Shown: positions 18,872-29,024, counted from the first letter of the stretch. The stretch is DNA of 64,000 bases from Prochlorococcus sp. AG-347-K17 (GCA_003281385.1 QCCE01000002.1:151676-215675); one strand, 5' to 3'. The notes: generated by a model not told the origin, from the letters alone. Numbers and translations: made by a program.

Positions 18872-19768
18872 TTATTTATTTTTCTCCTCAATCATTTTAT
18901 GAATTATTGGAGTGAGAATTAGTTCCATTGCGAAACCCATTTTCCCTCCATTTACAACGATACTTGTTGGGCTTGACATGAATGAATCGTTAATCATTCC
19001 AAGCAAGTATTGAAAATCAATCCCCCATTTCTCTCTTGCCCCTTTTCTGAAATGTATGATCACAAAGCTCTCATCAGGAGTTGGAATATTCCTGCATATG
19101 AAAGGATTGGAAGTGTCAATTGTGGGAATTCTTTGGAAATTAATATCGGTTTTGCTAAATTGTGGGCAAATGTGATTTATATAATCAGGCATTCTTCTCA
19201 ATATAGTATCCACAATGGTTTCCGCTGAGTAACCTCTTTCTGCGTTATCTCTATGGATTTTTTGAATCCATTCTAAATTTGTTATCGGAACAACACCAAC
19301 AAGTAAATCAGCATAAGATGCTACATCGTATCCATCGCCTTCTACACCGCCATGCAAACCTTCATAAAAAAGTACGTCTGTTCCTTCAGGAATATCTTCC
19401 CAAGGAGTAAATTGTCCAGGTTCTAAGGATGTCCCAAGTCTTGTATTATGTTCTTCTGCTTCTTCAAGACTATGTAAATAATATCTTTTCTTTCCTCCTC
19501 CAGTTTCACCATAAATTTTAAAAAGTTCCTCTAGCTTGTCAAAAAGATTAGCCTCTGGACCAAAGTGAGAGAAATTTTCACCTTTTGAAAGAGCCTCTGC
19601 CATAGCTTTTTTCATAGGCATTCTTTCAAATCTGTGGTAACTATCACCTTCTACAACTGCAGGAACAATATCTTCTCTGGCAAAAATATGCTCAAAGGCT
19701 CTTTTAACTGTACTTGTTCCTGCTCCTGAAGATCCTGTTACAGCGACTACTGGATGACGTTTTGACAT
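18872..19768 (-). CDS. prk: Phosphoribulokinase, proteobacterial (class I) type
   Basis: It phosphorylates ribulose-5-phosphate to RuBP, the CO2 acceptor. The P-loop is GSSGAGTST (12-20). VEGDSYHRFERMPMK and FYEGLHGG follow. The short 298-aa length and the Ala in the P-loop mark the class I enzymes of proteobacteria. Typical cyanobacterial and plastid PRKs are longer and carry a redox-active cysteine in this loop plus a partner near residue 40-55; neither is present. Only two cysteines are seen (ICPQF and FICRN). Thioredoxin control of the classical kind is therefore unlikely. Confidence 0.95.
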   Translation of the reverse strand: MSKRHPVVAVTGSSGAGTSTVKRAFEHIFAREDIVPAVVEGDSYHRFERMPMKKAMAEALSKGENFSHFGPEANLFDKLEELFKIYGETGGGKKRYYLHSLEEAEEHNTRLGTSLEPGQFTPWEDIPEGTDVLFYEGLHGGVEGDGYDVASYADLLVGVVPITNLEWIQKIHRDNAERGYSAETIVDTILRRMPDYINHICPQFSKTDINFQRIPTIDTSNPFICRNIPTPDESFVIIHFRKGAREKWGIDFQYLLGMINDSFMSSPTSIVVNGGKMGFAMELILTPIIHKMIEEKNK

Positions 19769-19857
19769 TTTTTAAAAACAATATCTAGTAATTCTGACAG
19801 GTCATATGCCAACTTTATGTTTTACTTAAAAATAATTTTTTATTTATTAATTTTTTT

Positions 19858-20931
19858 TTAGATTTCAGCTATTATTTTATCTCCGATTTCACTACAAGAT
19901 AATACTTCGGAATACCCATTAGCTAAATCTGCTGTTCTAAATCCTTTTGATAAAACTTTATCAATGGCATTTTCTATATTTTCTGCAGCTTCTTCTTCAT
20001 TTAATCCAATTTTTAACATCATTGACGCAGATAAAAGCATTGCAATGGGATTTGCTATGTTTTTACCAGCTATATCAGGAGCCGAACCATGAACAGGTTC
20101 AAAAACTCCTGGCCCATTATTGTTTAGAGAAGCAGATGGAAGCATACCAATAGAACCAGTTAACATTGCGGCTAAATCACTTAAAATATCACCAAATAAA
20201 TTACTAGTTAAAATTACATCAAATTGACCAGGATCTCTAACTAATTGCATTGCTGCATTATCAACGTACATATTGCTTAGAGATATTTTTTTATTTTTTG
20301 AAGTAATATTTAGAACTGTATCTCTCCATAATTGACTAACTTCAAGAACGTTTGATTTGTCAACAGAACATATTTTTTTATTTCTTTGATTAGCAATTTT
20401 TATTGCTATTTCAGTTATTCTCTCTATTTCTGCCGAATCATAAACCATTGTATTGAAAGCTTTTGGGATTTTTGTATTTGTTATACGTCCTCTTGGTTTT
20501 CCAAAATAAATTCCCCCGATTAATTCTCTTACAACGATAAGATCTACATCCTCAATGATTTCTTTTTTTAATGTACTTGCATCTAATAGAGATTTTCTTA
20601 TTTTAACAGGCCTTAAATTTGCGAAAAGGTTTAGGGCAGATCTTAACTTTAGTAACCCACTTTCTGGCCTTAACTCTCTTGCAAGAGAATCATATTTAAT
20701 ATCTCCAACACATGCTAAAAGCACAGCATCACATTTTTTGCATTGATCTAGTGTCTCATCAGGAGCAGGAGTCCCATATTTTTCATAAGCTATCCCTCCA
20801 AATAATTTTTCAATAATCTCAATATCAAAATTATGTTTTTTTGAAAGCTTTTTTAAAACTTTTTTTGAAACTTCCGAGATCTCTGGTCCAATTCCGTCTC
20901 CTGACAATAAAACAATCTTATATTTCTTCAT
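19858..20931 (-). CDS. leuB: 3-isopropylmalate dehydrogenase
   Basis: It performs the oxidative decarboxylation of 3-isopropylmalate in leucine synthesis. The 357-aa protein has GDGIGPEI near residue 11, VRELIGGIYFGKPRG, the Mg-binding NLFGDILSD, and GSAPDIAGKN for NAD. It is the last gene of the long minus-strand run that begins with the DUF3685 gene; lpxD lies 28 bp upstream. The function is firm. Confidence 0.96.
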   Translation of the reverse strand: MKKYKIVLLSGDGIGPEISEVSKKVLKKLSKKHNFDIEIIEKLFGGIAYEKYGTPAPDETLDQCKKCDAVLLACVGDIKYDSLARELRPESGLLKLRSALNLFANLRPVKIRKSLLDASTLKKEIIEDVDLIVVRELIGGIYFGKPRGRITNTKIPKAFNTMVYDSAEIERITEIAIKIANQRNKKICSVDKSNVLEVSQLWRDTVLNITSKNKKISLSNMYVDNAAMQLVRDPGQFDVILTSNLFGDILSDLAAMLTGSIGMLPSASLNNNGPGVFEPVHGSAPDIAGKNIANPIAMLLSASMMLKIGLNEEEAAENIENAIDKVLSKGFRTADLANGYSEVLSCSEIGDKIIAEI

Positions 20932-20959
20932 TTAAATTTTTGTTTAATAGAACAATAAA

Positions 20960-21994
20960 TTATTGCTTGTCTAATTGTCTAAGTTTTTTTGCTAATTCTG
21001 GTAATTTTTTAAAAATACTTGAACTCCTTAGCCAGGATTTATTTTCCATCGCGGGGAAACCACTAATTACTTTACCATCGTCTATGTCACAATGGATTCC
21101 GCATTTTGAACTCGCTATGACATTATTACCAATTTTTACTCTATTGTTGACTCCCACTTGCCCTGCCAAAATAACACCATCTCCAATATTTGCTCCTCCA
21201 GCGATACCAACTTGAGCTGCAAATGCACAATTCTTCCCAATTTTAACTCCATGACCTATTTGTATTAAATTATCCAACTTTGTTCCCTCATCAATAAAAG
21301 TAAATCCAACTGCTGGTCTATCAATACAACAATTCGTTCCAATTTCTACAAAACTCATTATTTTCACACCACCTTTTTGAGGCATCTTCGTCCATTTGCC
21401 ATTTTTAGGAATAAAACCAAATCCCTCTGATCCAATAACAGTGTTTGAATTAATTACACAATTATTTTTTAGAGTGGTATTTTCGTAAATAACACAATTT
21501 GGATGAATTATATTATTATTTCCTATTCGAACATTGCCTAAAATTGCTGATCCAGGAAGAATATAATTATTGGTACCAATTACAGTATTTCCTCCAATAA
21601 AAACATTAGGTCCAATATGACAATCTGATCCAATTATTGCTGTTTTATCTATAACTGCTGAAGCGTGAATTCCAGGTTTTAAATTGATAGTTTTATATAA
21701 ACAATCCAATACTTCTGCAAATGCAATTCTTGGATTTTTAACGATTATGTTTGATATATTGAGTTTCTTTAAAACACTAACGATTTCATCGTTTTTAGTA
21801 GTTATTATTGCTGATGCTTTAGTTTGATCTAATTTTTCTTTAAGGATATTATTTTCTTCTAAAAAAGATATTTGATGTTTAACTGCAGCATCTAATGAGG
21901 CAGCATCATCTATATTTAAATCTTCGAAAATATTGGCACTAATAAAATTTGAATTACCTTTTTTTATTAGATCAATTAAATCACTTAAAAGCAT
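20960..21994 (-). CDS. lpxD: UDP-3-O-acylglucosamine N-acyltransferase
   Basis: This acyl-ACP-dependent N-acyltransferase acts in lipid A synthesis. Residues 1-100 form the uridine-binding domain, 110-270 are left-handed beta-helix hexapeptide repeats ([LIV]-G-x(4)), and a short C-terminal helix closes the protein. The catalytic-type histidine lies in LIQIGHGVKIG. The presence of lpxD fits a cell with an outer membrane of reduced lipid A. The 344-aa length is normal. It ends 28 bp before leuB and starts 19 bp after proB. Confidence 0.93.
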   Translation of the reverse strand: MLLSDLIDLIKKGNSNFISANIFEDLNIDDAASLDAAVKHQISFLEENNILKEKLDQTKASAIITTKNDEIVSVLKKLNISNIIVKNPRIAFAEVLDCLYKTINLKPGIHASAVIDKTAIIGSDCHIGPNVFIGGNTVIGTNNYILPGSAILGNVRIGNNNIIHPNCVIYENTTLKNNCVINSNTVIGSEGFGFIPKNGKWTKMPQKGGVKIMSFVEIGTNCCIDRPAVGFTFIDEGTKLDNLIQIGHGVKIGKNCAFAAQVGIAGGANIGDGVILAGQVGVNNRVKIGNNVIASSKCGIHCDIDDGKVISGFPAMENKSWLRSSSIFKKLPELAKKLRQLDKQ

Positions 21995-22013
21995 TTTTCA
22001 GTTTTAATTTTTT

Positions 22014-23096
22014 CTAAGAGAGAGCAAGAACATCTCTATGTACGACAATTATCGAGGAGTTGTTATTTTTTTTATTATTTAAGATACTTCTTAATTTGTC
22101 GCTACTTATTGATACTAAACCTTTTGCAACTTCTTTATCATTTGTATTCACGATTTTAACTGCCTGATTAATAGTAAAGTTTCCTTCTACATTCTTAACA
22201 CCAACCGCTAAAAGTGAGGCGCCTTTCTTTTTAATTGCAAAAGAAGCGCCATCATCTAAAGTAATTTTCCCTACTGTTTGAATTGCATGTGAAAGCCAAC
22301 TTTTTTTGTTTCCAATAGGTTTTTCTACTGGATAAAATAAAGTTCCAATTTTATTCTCATTAAAAATTTCAATTAAGTTTTTTTTATTAGTTCCATCAAC
22401 TAGTTGGACTTCGACTCCTCCTTTTGTTGCTATTTCTGCAGAAATTAATTTTGTAGAAATTCCTCCTGTTCCCCATTCATTATTAGAGTTTTGAATATTT
22501 TTATCTTTAATTTCCTTTAATTCACTATTATGAACTTCTTTAATAGGTTGCGCATCTTGATTATTACGTGGATCTTTTGAGTATAGATTTTCAATATCTG
22601 TTAATAAAATAAGCTTGTTAGCATTTATAGCCAAGGCAACTAAAGCAGAGAGGGTATCATTATCTCCATATTTAAGCTCTTCATTTGCTACTGTATCATT
22701 CTCATTAACTATTGGAATAACATTCAAATCGATTAATTTTTTTAAAGTTCTAGAAGCGTTATTAAAGGATTCTCGCGAATTGAAATCAGCTTTAGTTATT
22801 AAAATTTGAGCAATATTATGACCTAATTTATCAAATACTTTATCGTATAAGGACATTAAATTAACTTGGCCTACTGCAGCAGTAGCTTGCAGGGTACTTA
22901 AATCATTTGGTCTCGTTTTAATATTTAATTTTTGGCATCCTAATCCAACAGCTCCACTAGTTACTAAAATTAATTTGTTTCCTTTTGAAAGAAAACTTGT
23001 AAAGGATCTAGAAAGGTTTTCAATAACTTCTTCTGTAGATGTTTCCTCTGTTCCTCTTAAAATACTAGTACCAATTTTTATAACCCAAGTTTTCAT
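22014..23096 (-). CDS. proB: Glutamate 5-kinase
   Basis: It phosphorylates glutamate in the first step of proline synthesis. The amino-acid-kinase domain (about 1-250) shows [27 protein letters not shown] and [11 protein letters not shown]-terminal PUA domain (about 275-350) makes the 360-aa two-domain form. Its ATG overlaps the yqeG-like stop by four bases, so the pair is coupled. Feedback by proline is usual for this family. Confidence 0.95.
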   Translation of the reverse strand: MKTWVIKIGTSILRGTEETSTEEVIENLSRSFTSFLSKGNKLILVTSGAVGLGCQKLNIKTRPNDLSTLQATAAVGQVNLMSLYDKVFDKLGHNIAQILITKADFNSRESFNNASRTLKKLIDLNVIPIVNENDTVANEELKYGDNDTLSALVALAINANKLILLTDIENLYSKDPRNNQDAQPIKEVHNSELKEIKDKNIQNSNNEWGTGGISTKLISAEIATKGGVEVQLVDGTNKKNLIEIFNENKIGTLFYPVEKPIGNKKSWLSHAIQTVGKITLDDGASFAIKKKGASLLAVGVKNVEGNFTINQAVKIVNTNDKEVAKGLVSISSDKLRSILNNKKNNNSSIIVVHRDVLALS

Positions 23097-23587
23097 TTTA
23101 TAAAATGAGAAATTAATTTTTCTATTGTTAAAGTTAAATTAAATTTAATAGGCAAGCCATCTCTATTTAATCGCTTAACTAATATTGTTTTCACATCACA
23201 TCGATTCCCAACAATAATATCCGTAAAAATTCTGTCGCCAATAATGGCAATATTTTTTGGCTCTATGCCAATTTCTTTGATAGCAGACAAAGTTACTTTT
23301 TTTCTTGGTTTTGATGCATTGTATTTATATCTTAAATTTAATTCTTTAGCTATTTTTGCGATTCTTTTTTTTGATGGATTATTACTTATTAAGTATAAGG
23401 AGAAAAGTTTTTTAGATTCTTTGATCCAATTTTTTACAGCTTTTGGGATCATATTTGATTTTCTATTTACTAGAGTCCCATCCACGTCTAGCAATAAAGA
23501 ATTAATTCCTTTTTTTTGCAACTCAGATTGAGAAATATTATATATTGGTAAGTTTGAATCCCAATTAACTTTTAGGATAGATCTCAT
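23093..23587 (-). CDS. YqeG-family HAD-IIIA phosphatase
   Basis: A small (164-aa) HAD-superfamily hydrolase. Motif I is [10 protein letters not shown] with D34 and D36 as nucleophile and general acid. Motif II is YLISNN; motif III/IV is [16 protein letters not shown]. The YqeG family includes phosphatidylglycerophosphate phosphatases in plants and cyanobacteria, but other substrates are known. pgsA, which makes PGP, is nearby at 30.9 kb but not in the same operon. Phosphatidylglycerol is essential for photosystems, so PGP phosphatase is a reasonable guess. Confidence 0.85.
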   Translation of the reverse strand: MRSILKVNWDSNLPIYNISQSELQKKGINSLLLDVDGTLVNRKSNMIPKAVKNWIKESKKLFSLYLISNNPSKKRIAKIAKELNLRYKYNASKPRKKVTLSAIKEIGIEPKNIAIIGDRIFTDIIVGNRCDVKTILVKRLNRDGLPIKFNLTLTIEKLISHFIK

Positions 23588-23592
23588 TTATT

Positions 23593-24129
23593 TTAAGAAC
23601 TACTTTTTTCAAGCTCAGTTTCAATTAAAGGTTGAATTTTATCGAACTCATCATCTTCAACTAATAAGGCACCTTTGTCTTTTAATTTACCCACAATAAA
23701 AAAAGGATCTAGTGGAATATATAAGCCATATTCTTGGTCAAAAAGATTAAAGTTAACGAGCAATTCATAACTCTCACTATCATCATCTACGTAATCTTCT
23801 TCTAATTCATCGTAAATTGGTTCTTCAAGTTCTCCTGATACTGTTAATGTAACTGCTGATCTGATAAGTCTTAAATCATGTTCTTGAAGAACCGCTTCAG
23901 CATTTTTTAGTATTTGTTCATTTTTATCTATTTTCTCAATTAGTTCAGGTTCATCTTTTTCATTTATCTTAAAAAGACTTACTGGAGTATCAACTGGGGT
24001 TAATAAAGCATACTCTTGGCCTTCAACACTTACTAATTGTTCAAGATAACAGAATAATTCGTTTCCATTTGAGTCATTTAATAAAAGAGTCTGTGCATCA
24101 TAATTATCATTTGAATTGGCTTCTTTCAT
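23593..24129 (-). CDS. DUF3727-family cyanobacterial protein
   Basis: The 178-aa acidic protein has the typical layout of DUF3727 (DUF1292-like N-terminus) proteins of cyanobacteria and plastids: LLLNDSNGNELFCYLEQ, then ALLTPVDTPVSLFK, a long acidic linker, and a C-terminal LYIPLDPFFIVGKL strand. It is soluble and has no catalytic signature. It is 5 bp upstream of the HAD phosphatase and 26 bp downstream of ruvX, within the long operon. The function is unknown. Confidence 0.8.
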   Translation of the reverse strand: MKEANSNDNYDAQTLLLNDSNGNELFCYLEQLVSVEGQEYALLTPVDTPVSLFKINEKDEPELIEKIDKNEQILKNAEAVLQEHDLRLIRSAVTLTVSGELEEPIYDELEEDYVDDDSESYELLVNFNLFDQEYGLYIPLDPFFIVGKLKDKGALLVEDDEFDKIQPLIETELEKSSS

Positions 24130-24155
24130 TTAAAAATTATCTATCCTTTTTAATA

Positions 24156-24617
24156 TTAATATTTTATCTGACGTTTACCAGCTATTTCTTCTAATTCAGG
24201 ACCTTCTTCAATCCATTGTTCAAGTATTATTTTTGCTGAATAACTATCAATCAATCCGGATTTATCTTTTTTTATACTAAATCTATATGAAGATTCCCAA
24301 GTTGAACTATGTTCGTTGACGTACGAAAATGGAAGTTTTAATTTATTTGAAAGTAATTGACCGTAATTTTTACAGTCAACAGCTTGAGTGGTCATTTGAC
24401 CTTGGTCATCTAGTGGAATACCCACAATAAACCCAGTCAAATTAAATTCATTTATATAATTTCTAATGATTTTAATCTCTTGATTGTTTTCAAACCGTTT
24501 TACTGCTGGAAGTATATTTGATGTTATGCAGAGGGGATCACAATAAGCCAATCCTATTCTTTTGGTACCTATATCTAAACTCAAAATTGACTTGGGTTTG
24601 GGTTTGCAAAATTTCAC
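24156..24617 (-). CDS. ruvX: Holliday-junction-resolvase-like / pre-16S rRNA nuclease RuvX (YqgF)
   Basis: This RNase H-fold protein of 153 aa belongs to the YqgF family, implicated in 16S rRNA 5'-end maturation. The N-terminal [17 protein letters not shown] holds the first catalytic Asp. The [12 protein letters not shown] strand and the C-terminal [13 protein letters not shown] supply the last one. The usual DER motif reads NEHSST here, so the Asp is replaced while the Glu is kept. It overlaps the next upstream gene by the four bases ATGA. Confidence 0.9.
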   Translation of the reverse strand: MKFCKPKPKSILSLDIGTKRIGLAYCDPLCITSNILPAVKRFENNQEIKIIRNYINEFNLTGFIVGIPLDDQGQMTTQAVDCKNYGQLLSNKLKLPFSYVNEHSSTWESSYRFSIKKDKSGLIDSYSAKIILEQWIEEGPELEEIAGKRQIKY

Positions 24618-25669
24618 TTTGTTTTTAATGGAAAAGGAGATGGATATGGATTACCTTGTGGACTTAATTTTTCAAAGATTGATTCCAAAGATTGATTTAT
24701 TATATTTACTTGTTTGGCTTCATTCTTAACGATTGTGTTCCTGATAAGAATTATTTCATGATTTTTTTCTTTGAGATTACATTCTTCAAGAAAAAGATTT
24801 ATTTGAGAATTTTCTTTATAAGTTTTTAAATATGAAACAGGTGATTTTTCAAAAAATCTTTTTATAAATTCTTTTAAAATAGAATTGAATCTCTTATCCC
24901 AATATCTACTTATAGTTAAAGTGTAAATTTCTTCATTTTGATAATTAATATCTTTTAAAATTGTACATAAAACTGAATTTTCATATATTAAGGCACCACT
25001 CTTTGAGTTATTTCTTTTAAGAATGTCGTCTTGATCAAAATCTAAAATATTTCTTATTAAGGGAGATTGATTTGATCTAATGAAATTCACTATTTTTAAT
25101 ATATTTTGTTTATTAATGTTTTGGAATTCATTAATTAGGGCATAGGCATTGGTATTTTGCATTTTGGATTTTTTTAGATCAGAACCATCCCAAAGGATTA
25201 TCTCTCCTAAAGGTTGAAAGCCAAATTCTCTTGATGTTGATATGAGGTCAACATTATTTATATCAGCGTTAATTATCCAACTTGAGGTTTTGATGTCTTT
25301 TATTGATATAGATTTTTTTATCAATCCTAAAGTTAATTGTTTATCTGTTAAAGAACACTTTTTGTTAATCAACTTGGGCTTAGATATTTTTAAGCAAGAC
25401 TCTTTTTTGTTTAAAGGAAAAATATTCAAATAACCAATGATTTCGTTGCCATATGCAGCAATTATGCATTTATTTTTATTTTTCTTAAGATTATTTAAAA
25501 AAATTTTTAAGTCATCAAAGGTATTTATAATTGCCATCTTTAAAAACCACTTATTCAATTCTTTATTTTTAATATCTATTAAAAGATTAATGTGCCTTAT
25601 ATGGAGATCTTCAAAAGTTACTTCCATTCCTTTTTTAGCTTGAAAAGAATAAGAGGTATCTTTTTTCAT
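24614..25669 (-). CDS. Cyanobacterial hypothetical protein with weak GNAT-like features
   Basis: The 351-aa protein is lysine- and isoleucine-rich. It has an N-terminal part reminiscent of acetyltransferases ([12 protein letters not shown] start; [16 protein letters not shown] strand pair) and a C-terminal half with a second alpha/beta region. No acetyl-CoA P-loop of the Q/RxxGxG/A type is obvious, so activity is uncertain. A downstream ATG (residue 15) is an alternative start. It abuts the CofE-like gene without a gap and overlaps ruvX by 4 bp. Confidence 0.55.
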   Translation of the reverse strand: MKKDTSYSFQAKKGMEVTFEDLHIRHINLLIDIKNKELNKWFLKMAIINTFDDLKIFLNNLKKNKNKCIIAAYGNEIIGYLNIFPLNKKESCLKISKPKLINKKCSLTDKQLTLGLIKKSISIKDIKTSSWIINADINNVDLISTSREFGFQPLGEIILWDGSDLKKSKMQNTNAYALINEFQNINKQNILKIVNFIRSNQSPLIRNILDFDQDDILKRNNSKSGALIYENSVLCTILKDINYQNEEIYTLTISRYWDKRFNSILKEFIKRFFEKSPVSYLKTYKENSQINLFLEECNLKEKNHEIILIRNTIVKNEAKQVNIINQSLESIFEKLSPQGNPYPSPFPLKTK

Positions 25670-26836
25670 TTACTTTTTTTCTCTTATTAATACTATAGGG
25701 GTTTTTTCATCTCCATTGCCAGCTGGATTAGATATTAAGTTTCTTTTGAGTATTTTATTTACTTTTTTATTTGAACTAGCTAAGATTTTCACACCGCCAA
25801 GATCATTAACATCGACAACTGCAACATCTATATTTAGATAGTTTGAGACCTCCTTACAAAATAAATCTGCATTGAGGGGACCCATGACTATACTCTTGTC
25901 GTAAGGTGTAACTGTACCGCTTATATCATCAATAAGGGATGATTCTGAACCAGTTAACCTATAAAACATGCCTTTAATACCAACTAATTTGAAGAGAAAT
26001 CCAACAAATAGTGCAAATGTTATTCTTGTGACTCCGATTCTATTTATTAATAATTGCATGCCGCAAGCTGTTGCGAGACTGCTTGTAGGGTGAAAAAAAT
26101 AACAGAAAGCTTTCGAAAATAAACTATATTCTAAATTTTGAGGAGAAATATATCTACTTTGCATGATTGCTAGCGGACTCTCACCGATTGTTACAATATC
26201 ATTTTTTTCTACAATTCCTTTGCAGTAATCAATCACAGTATTTACTGGATTATCAAAGCAACCAAGTAAATCAGTTTTTATAGCAATAGCTTTGAATTTA
26301 TTATTTATTGGAATTTCAAAAACTTCTTTCGGCCTTTGTTTTTGACCATCTAAATTTATTAACAAACAATCCTTATTATTTGAAATACCAAAATGTCCAT
26401 ATTTCTCCCAATATACTTTTAACCATAGATATTTTATTTTTTTTCTAAAATTATTACTGCTAAATTTATATATGATTCTTATAAATAATTCTGAATTTGA
26501 CTTGATAATTGTTGTTGGCCAGTAATTATTTAAATTCTTAATTTTATTATTTTCATATATATAAATTTCTTCTTGATAATTAAAATTTTGGCAATATTCG
26601 TTACCTTTACTTTTAAAAAAATCTAATTCAAAATTTATATTAGATACCATCGTTTCTTTGGTTTTACTTTTATTTGTTATTTTCAAATCAATAATTAATT
26701 CTTTTAAACCATCCTTTTTCTTGATTTTGTAATTTATGGGTACCAGATTTAACTTTGATTTGGGAGAGTTTTTAATATATAAATCTGAAAGAATTAAAAA
26801 AATTAAAAGAACTAAGAGGATATTTATTAATATCAT
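25670..26836 (-). CDS. F420-0:gamma-glutamyl ligase (CofE)-like membrane protein
   Basis: Two regions are visible. Residues 1-20 form a transmembrane anchor (ILINILLVLLIFLILSDLY), followed by a beta-rich domain to about 175. Residues 185-388 resemble the CofE ligase domain of cyanobacterial proteins (AIKTDLLGCFDNP, VTIGESPLAIMQ, SLIDDISGTVTPYDK, VVDVNDLGG). CofE adds glutamate to coenzyme F420, but I see no F420 gene here and marine picocyanobacteria are not known to me to make F420. The substrate is probably another acceptor. It lies in the leuB-proximal operon. Confidence 0.7.
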   Translation of the reverse strand: MILINILLVLLIFLILSDLYIKNSPKSKLNLVPINYKIKKKDGLKELIIDLKITNKSKTKETMVSNINFELDFFKSKGNEYCQNFNYQEEIYIYENNKIKNLNNYWPTTIIKSNSELFIRIIYKFSSNNFRKKIKYLWLKVYWEKYGHFGISNNKDCLLINLDGQKQRPKEVFEIPINNKFKAIAIKTDLLGCFDNPVNTVIDYCKGIVEKNDIVTIGESPLAIMQSRYISPQNLEYSLFSKAFCYFFHPTSSLATACGMQLLINRIGVTRITFALFVGFLFKLVGIKGMFYRLTGSESSLIDDISGTVTPYDKSIVMGPLNADLFCKEVSNYLNIDVAVVDVNDLGGVKILASSNKKVNKILKRNLISNPAGNGDEKTPIVLIREKK

Positions 26837-26844
26837 TTTTTTAA

Positions 26845-27393
26845 TTAATTTTCGTTTTTATCTTTTTTTTCAGAAATGATACTGTTGTATTCATTAAAAC
26901 TTTCTACAGAAAATTTAGTATCTTCTATATCAATTCCTTTTAGTTCTCCTATAACTTTGTTTAATTCATCGATATTAATCATTCCATTTTTATCATATTT
27001 AACTTCACCATCACTATTTAAAATAATGGTTTCTGGAATTAATCCGTTCCAATAATAATTAGGTTCACTTCTAAGATCAGATTTTGCTTTGTCCTGTAAT
27101 TCATCAGTAGTTAGAGCAATGATATCTATATTATTTCTCCATATCAAATCTAAACCAGATATTATAGGAGCCATTGATTTACTGTCTGAGCTATCGTCAA
27201 GATAAAAAAATAATACTGCGACTCTTTTATTTTTTAATGATTCCTGAAGAGTTGTCTGGGGAGGCACTATAGCTCCATTACCTGCGTATATAGGAAAGAT
27301 GTTGCCATCGTAACTATCAGAATCTCTAGAGGCATTTGATTTGTATGGACTTAAGAAAATTAATGCTATTAGGATCCATTGAATTATTTTCAT
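26845..27393 (-). CDS. Thylakoid photosystem I accumulation factor-like, thioredoxin-fold protein
   Basis: Residues 1-22 are a signal peptide/anchor ending near YKSNAS. The mature part has YDGNIFPIYAGNGAIVPPQTTL and VAVLFFYLDDSSDSK, matching the cyanobacterial family named thylakoid membrane photosystem I accumulation factor. It has a thioredoxin-like beta-alpha fold, but the CxxC active site is replaced (DDSSDSK), so it is not a dithiol oxidoreductase. Size (182 aa) is normal. Lumenal or periplasmic location is inferred. It is 14 bp from the DUF3685 gene and 8 bp from the CofE-like gene. Confidence 0.7.
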   Translation of the reverse strand: MKIIQWILIALIFLSPYKSNASRDSDSYDGNIFPIYAGNGAIVPPQTTLQESLKNKRVAVLFFYLDDSSDSKSMAPIISGLDLIWRNNIDIIALTTDELQDKAKSDLRSEPNYYWNGLIPETIILNSDGEVKYDKNGMINIDELNKVIGELKGIDIEDTKFSVESFNEYNSIISEKKDKNEN

Positions 27394-27407
27394 TAAAGTT
27401 TAAAAAC

Positions 27408-29024
27408 TTACTTTGAACTTGATCTTCCTAATCCTTGAAGGATTCCTTTTCCAACTAAACCGATAGCTTTGCCAACGACCTTAGTAAGGAAAGTTACGAA
27501 AAGATTACCGATATATTTTACAGCAACTTCTAACTGCGGTGCTACGGCATCTCTTATCTCAACTAACAATGTAACTTGTTTTTGTAGCCACTCTAGATTC
27601 TCTAACTCTTTCTCTCTATTTTCATTTTTAAAGTATCGGGTAAATTTTTTATCGATAATATCAATATATTCTCGTTTACTCTCATACAAGTAGATAGGCA
27701 TATAAATATTGTCATGCCAGCGATTGTAGTTATTGATATTATTTCTAAATCTTTCAAAATTTCTTGTCGATTGTAATTCGGGATTTATAAGTACAGTCCT
27801 TAATTCAGGCCAAGATGAACAAATATTAAAAATTTCAGAAGCTAACAAATTACAGTTCCTTATTGTCCAATTTGAAATTATATTTTCAAGGATCAAAAAT
27901 GATTCCGTTTCATATAGAGGGAGTAATTTTCCATCATAGTCAAGAGCTTCATTTTTAATAATTGGCTCAATAAACATTATTGATTCATGTGATTCTCTAT
28001 CTATCTCATCGCAACTTACTTCATTATAAATAAAATCATTTATTGAAATAGATTCACCTCCTTTTTTTAATCTAAAATAGCTTTCTGTGATGTTTGAAAT
28101 TGTATTAACTTTAAGTTCCTTTATGAGAGAATTTAAATCATCTTTAAAATCTTTCTCTTTATAGTTTTCCCTAATATTTTTTACTAAATTATCTAACTCA
28201 TCTAACATTTTGCAAATAAGTCGTGAAATGAATTCTTTTTTTATTCCAGATAGAATTATTGATGAATTATTGAATTCAACCTGTAAGTTAGTTGAGCAAA
28301 ACCTTTCTCTTAATCTATCTAAAATTAAATTCCATATTTCTGTAGTGTTTTTATCTTTGATGAATACGGTGTTCTTATTTTCAAGATTAATTTTATTTTC
28401 AGTGTAAACTGCCTCGGTATAAAGTTCTAGTGAATTACCCCATAAGAAAATTAGAAAAGATTTTGCAGTAATAAGTTCTCTTAATCTGCCTTTCAAAATG
28501 AATTTATAAAATTCTGGTGTTGAATCCGAGTTGACATATTTGAATATATAATTAATTTCAGAATCTATTTGTTTAAGACCTGAAGTCAGGATTTTTTGAC
28601 TAAAAGAGAGAGGCTTATTTTTGTTTAATTGAACTCGGGAATTATTTTCAATATCAAATACCCTTCCTCCATTAAAAATGGTATCAATAGATTCAAGAAC
28701 TTTTTCTGCACTTGGATTTAAAAGAAAACCTTCAGCATTTAACGATGGAGAGGTATTTGTTTCATAAACAAGTTCGCCAGAGAGGATTATAAGAAACTTT
28801 GACTCATCATATCTTTCTCTTAATTTTAATAATTCTAACCTTATGAGATCTTCTGATTGGAAATTAAGAACATTCCATATAACTAAATCCGGATTTTTAT
28901 CACCTGTTCCATTATTAAAACTAATGTCTAAATTTTGGTCTAGTGATGTTAACTTAAGCGATAAAGATTCTGCTATTAAGCTTGGAGCAATAATCAATAT
29001 TGATTTTTTTGAAATTAATTCCAA
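27408..29024 (-). CDS. DUF3685 (Ycf55-related) protein
   Basis: This 538-aa protein is largely helical. Its first ~120 residues resemble a degenerate response-regulator receiver (ILIIAPSLIAESLSLKL and a VIWNV strand). The rest matches the cyanobacterial DUF3685 family related to plastid Ycf55, with RWHDNIYMPIYLYESKREY and a glycine-rich C-terminal helix (KVVGKAIGLVGKGILQGLG). No DNA-binding domain is visible. It is the first gene of the ten-gene minus-strand run that ends with leuB. The function is unknown. Confidence 0.65.
   Translation of the reverse strand: MELISKKSILIIAPSLIAESLSLKLTSLDQNLDISFNNGTGDKNPDLVIWNVLNFQSEDLIRLELLKLRERYDESKFLIILSGELVYETNTSPSLNAEGFLLNPSAEKVLESIDTIFNGGRVFDIENNSRVQLNKNKPLSFSQKILTSGLKQIDSEINYIFKYVNSDSTPEFYKFILKGRLRELITAKSFLIFLWGNSLELYTEAVYTENKINLENKNTVFIKDKNTTEIWNLILDRLRERFCSTNLQVEFNNSSIILSGIKKEFISRLICKMLDELDNLVKNIRENYKEKDFKDDLNSLIKELKVNTISNITESYFRLKKGGESISINDFIYNEVSCDEIDRESHESIMFIEPIIKNEALDYDGKLLPLYETESFLILENIISNWTIRNCNLLASEIFNICSSWPELRTVLINPELQSTRNFERFRNNINNYNRWHDNIYMPIYLYESKREYIDIIDKKFTRYFKNENREKELENLEWLQKQVTLLVEIRDAVAPQLEVAVKYIGNLFVTFLTKVVGKAIGLVGKGILQGLGRSSSK

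Noticed and set aside
27408..29024. Response-regulator call for the DUF3685 protein
   Set aside because: The N-terminus looks receiver-like, but the phospho-accepting Asp pattern and an output domain are not clear, so only the DUF3685 label is kept.
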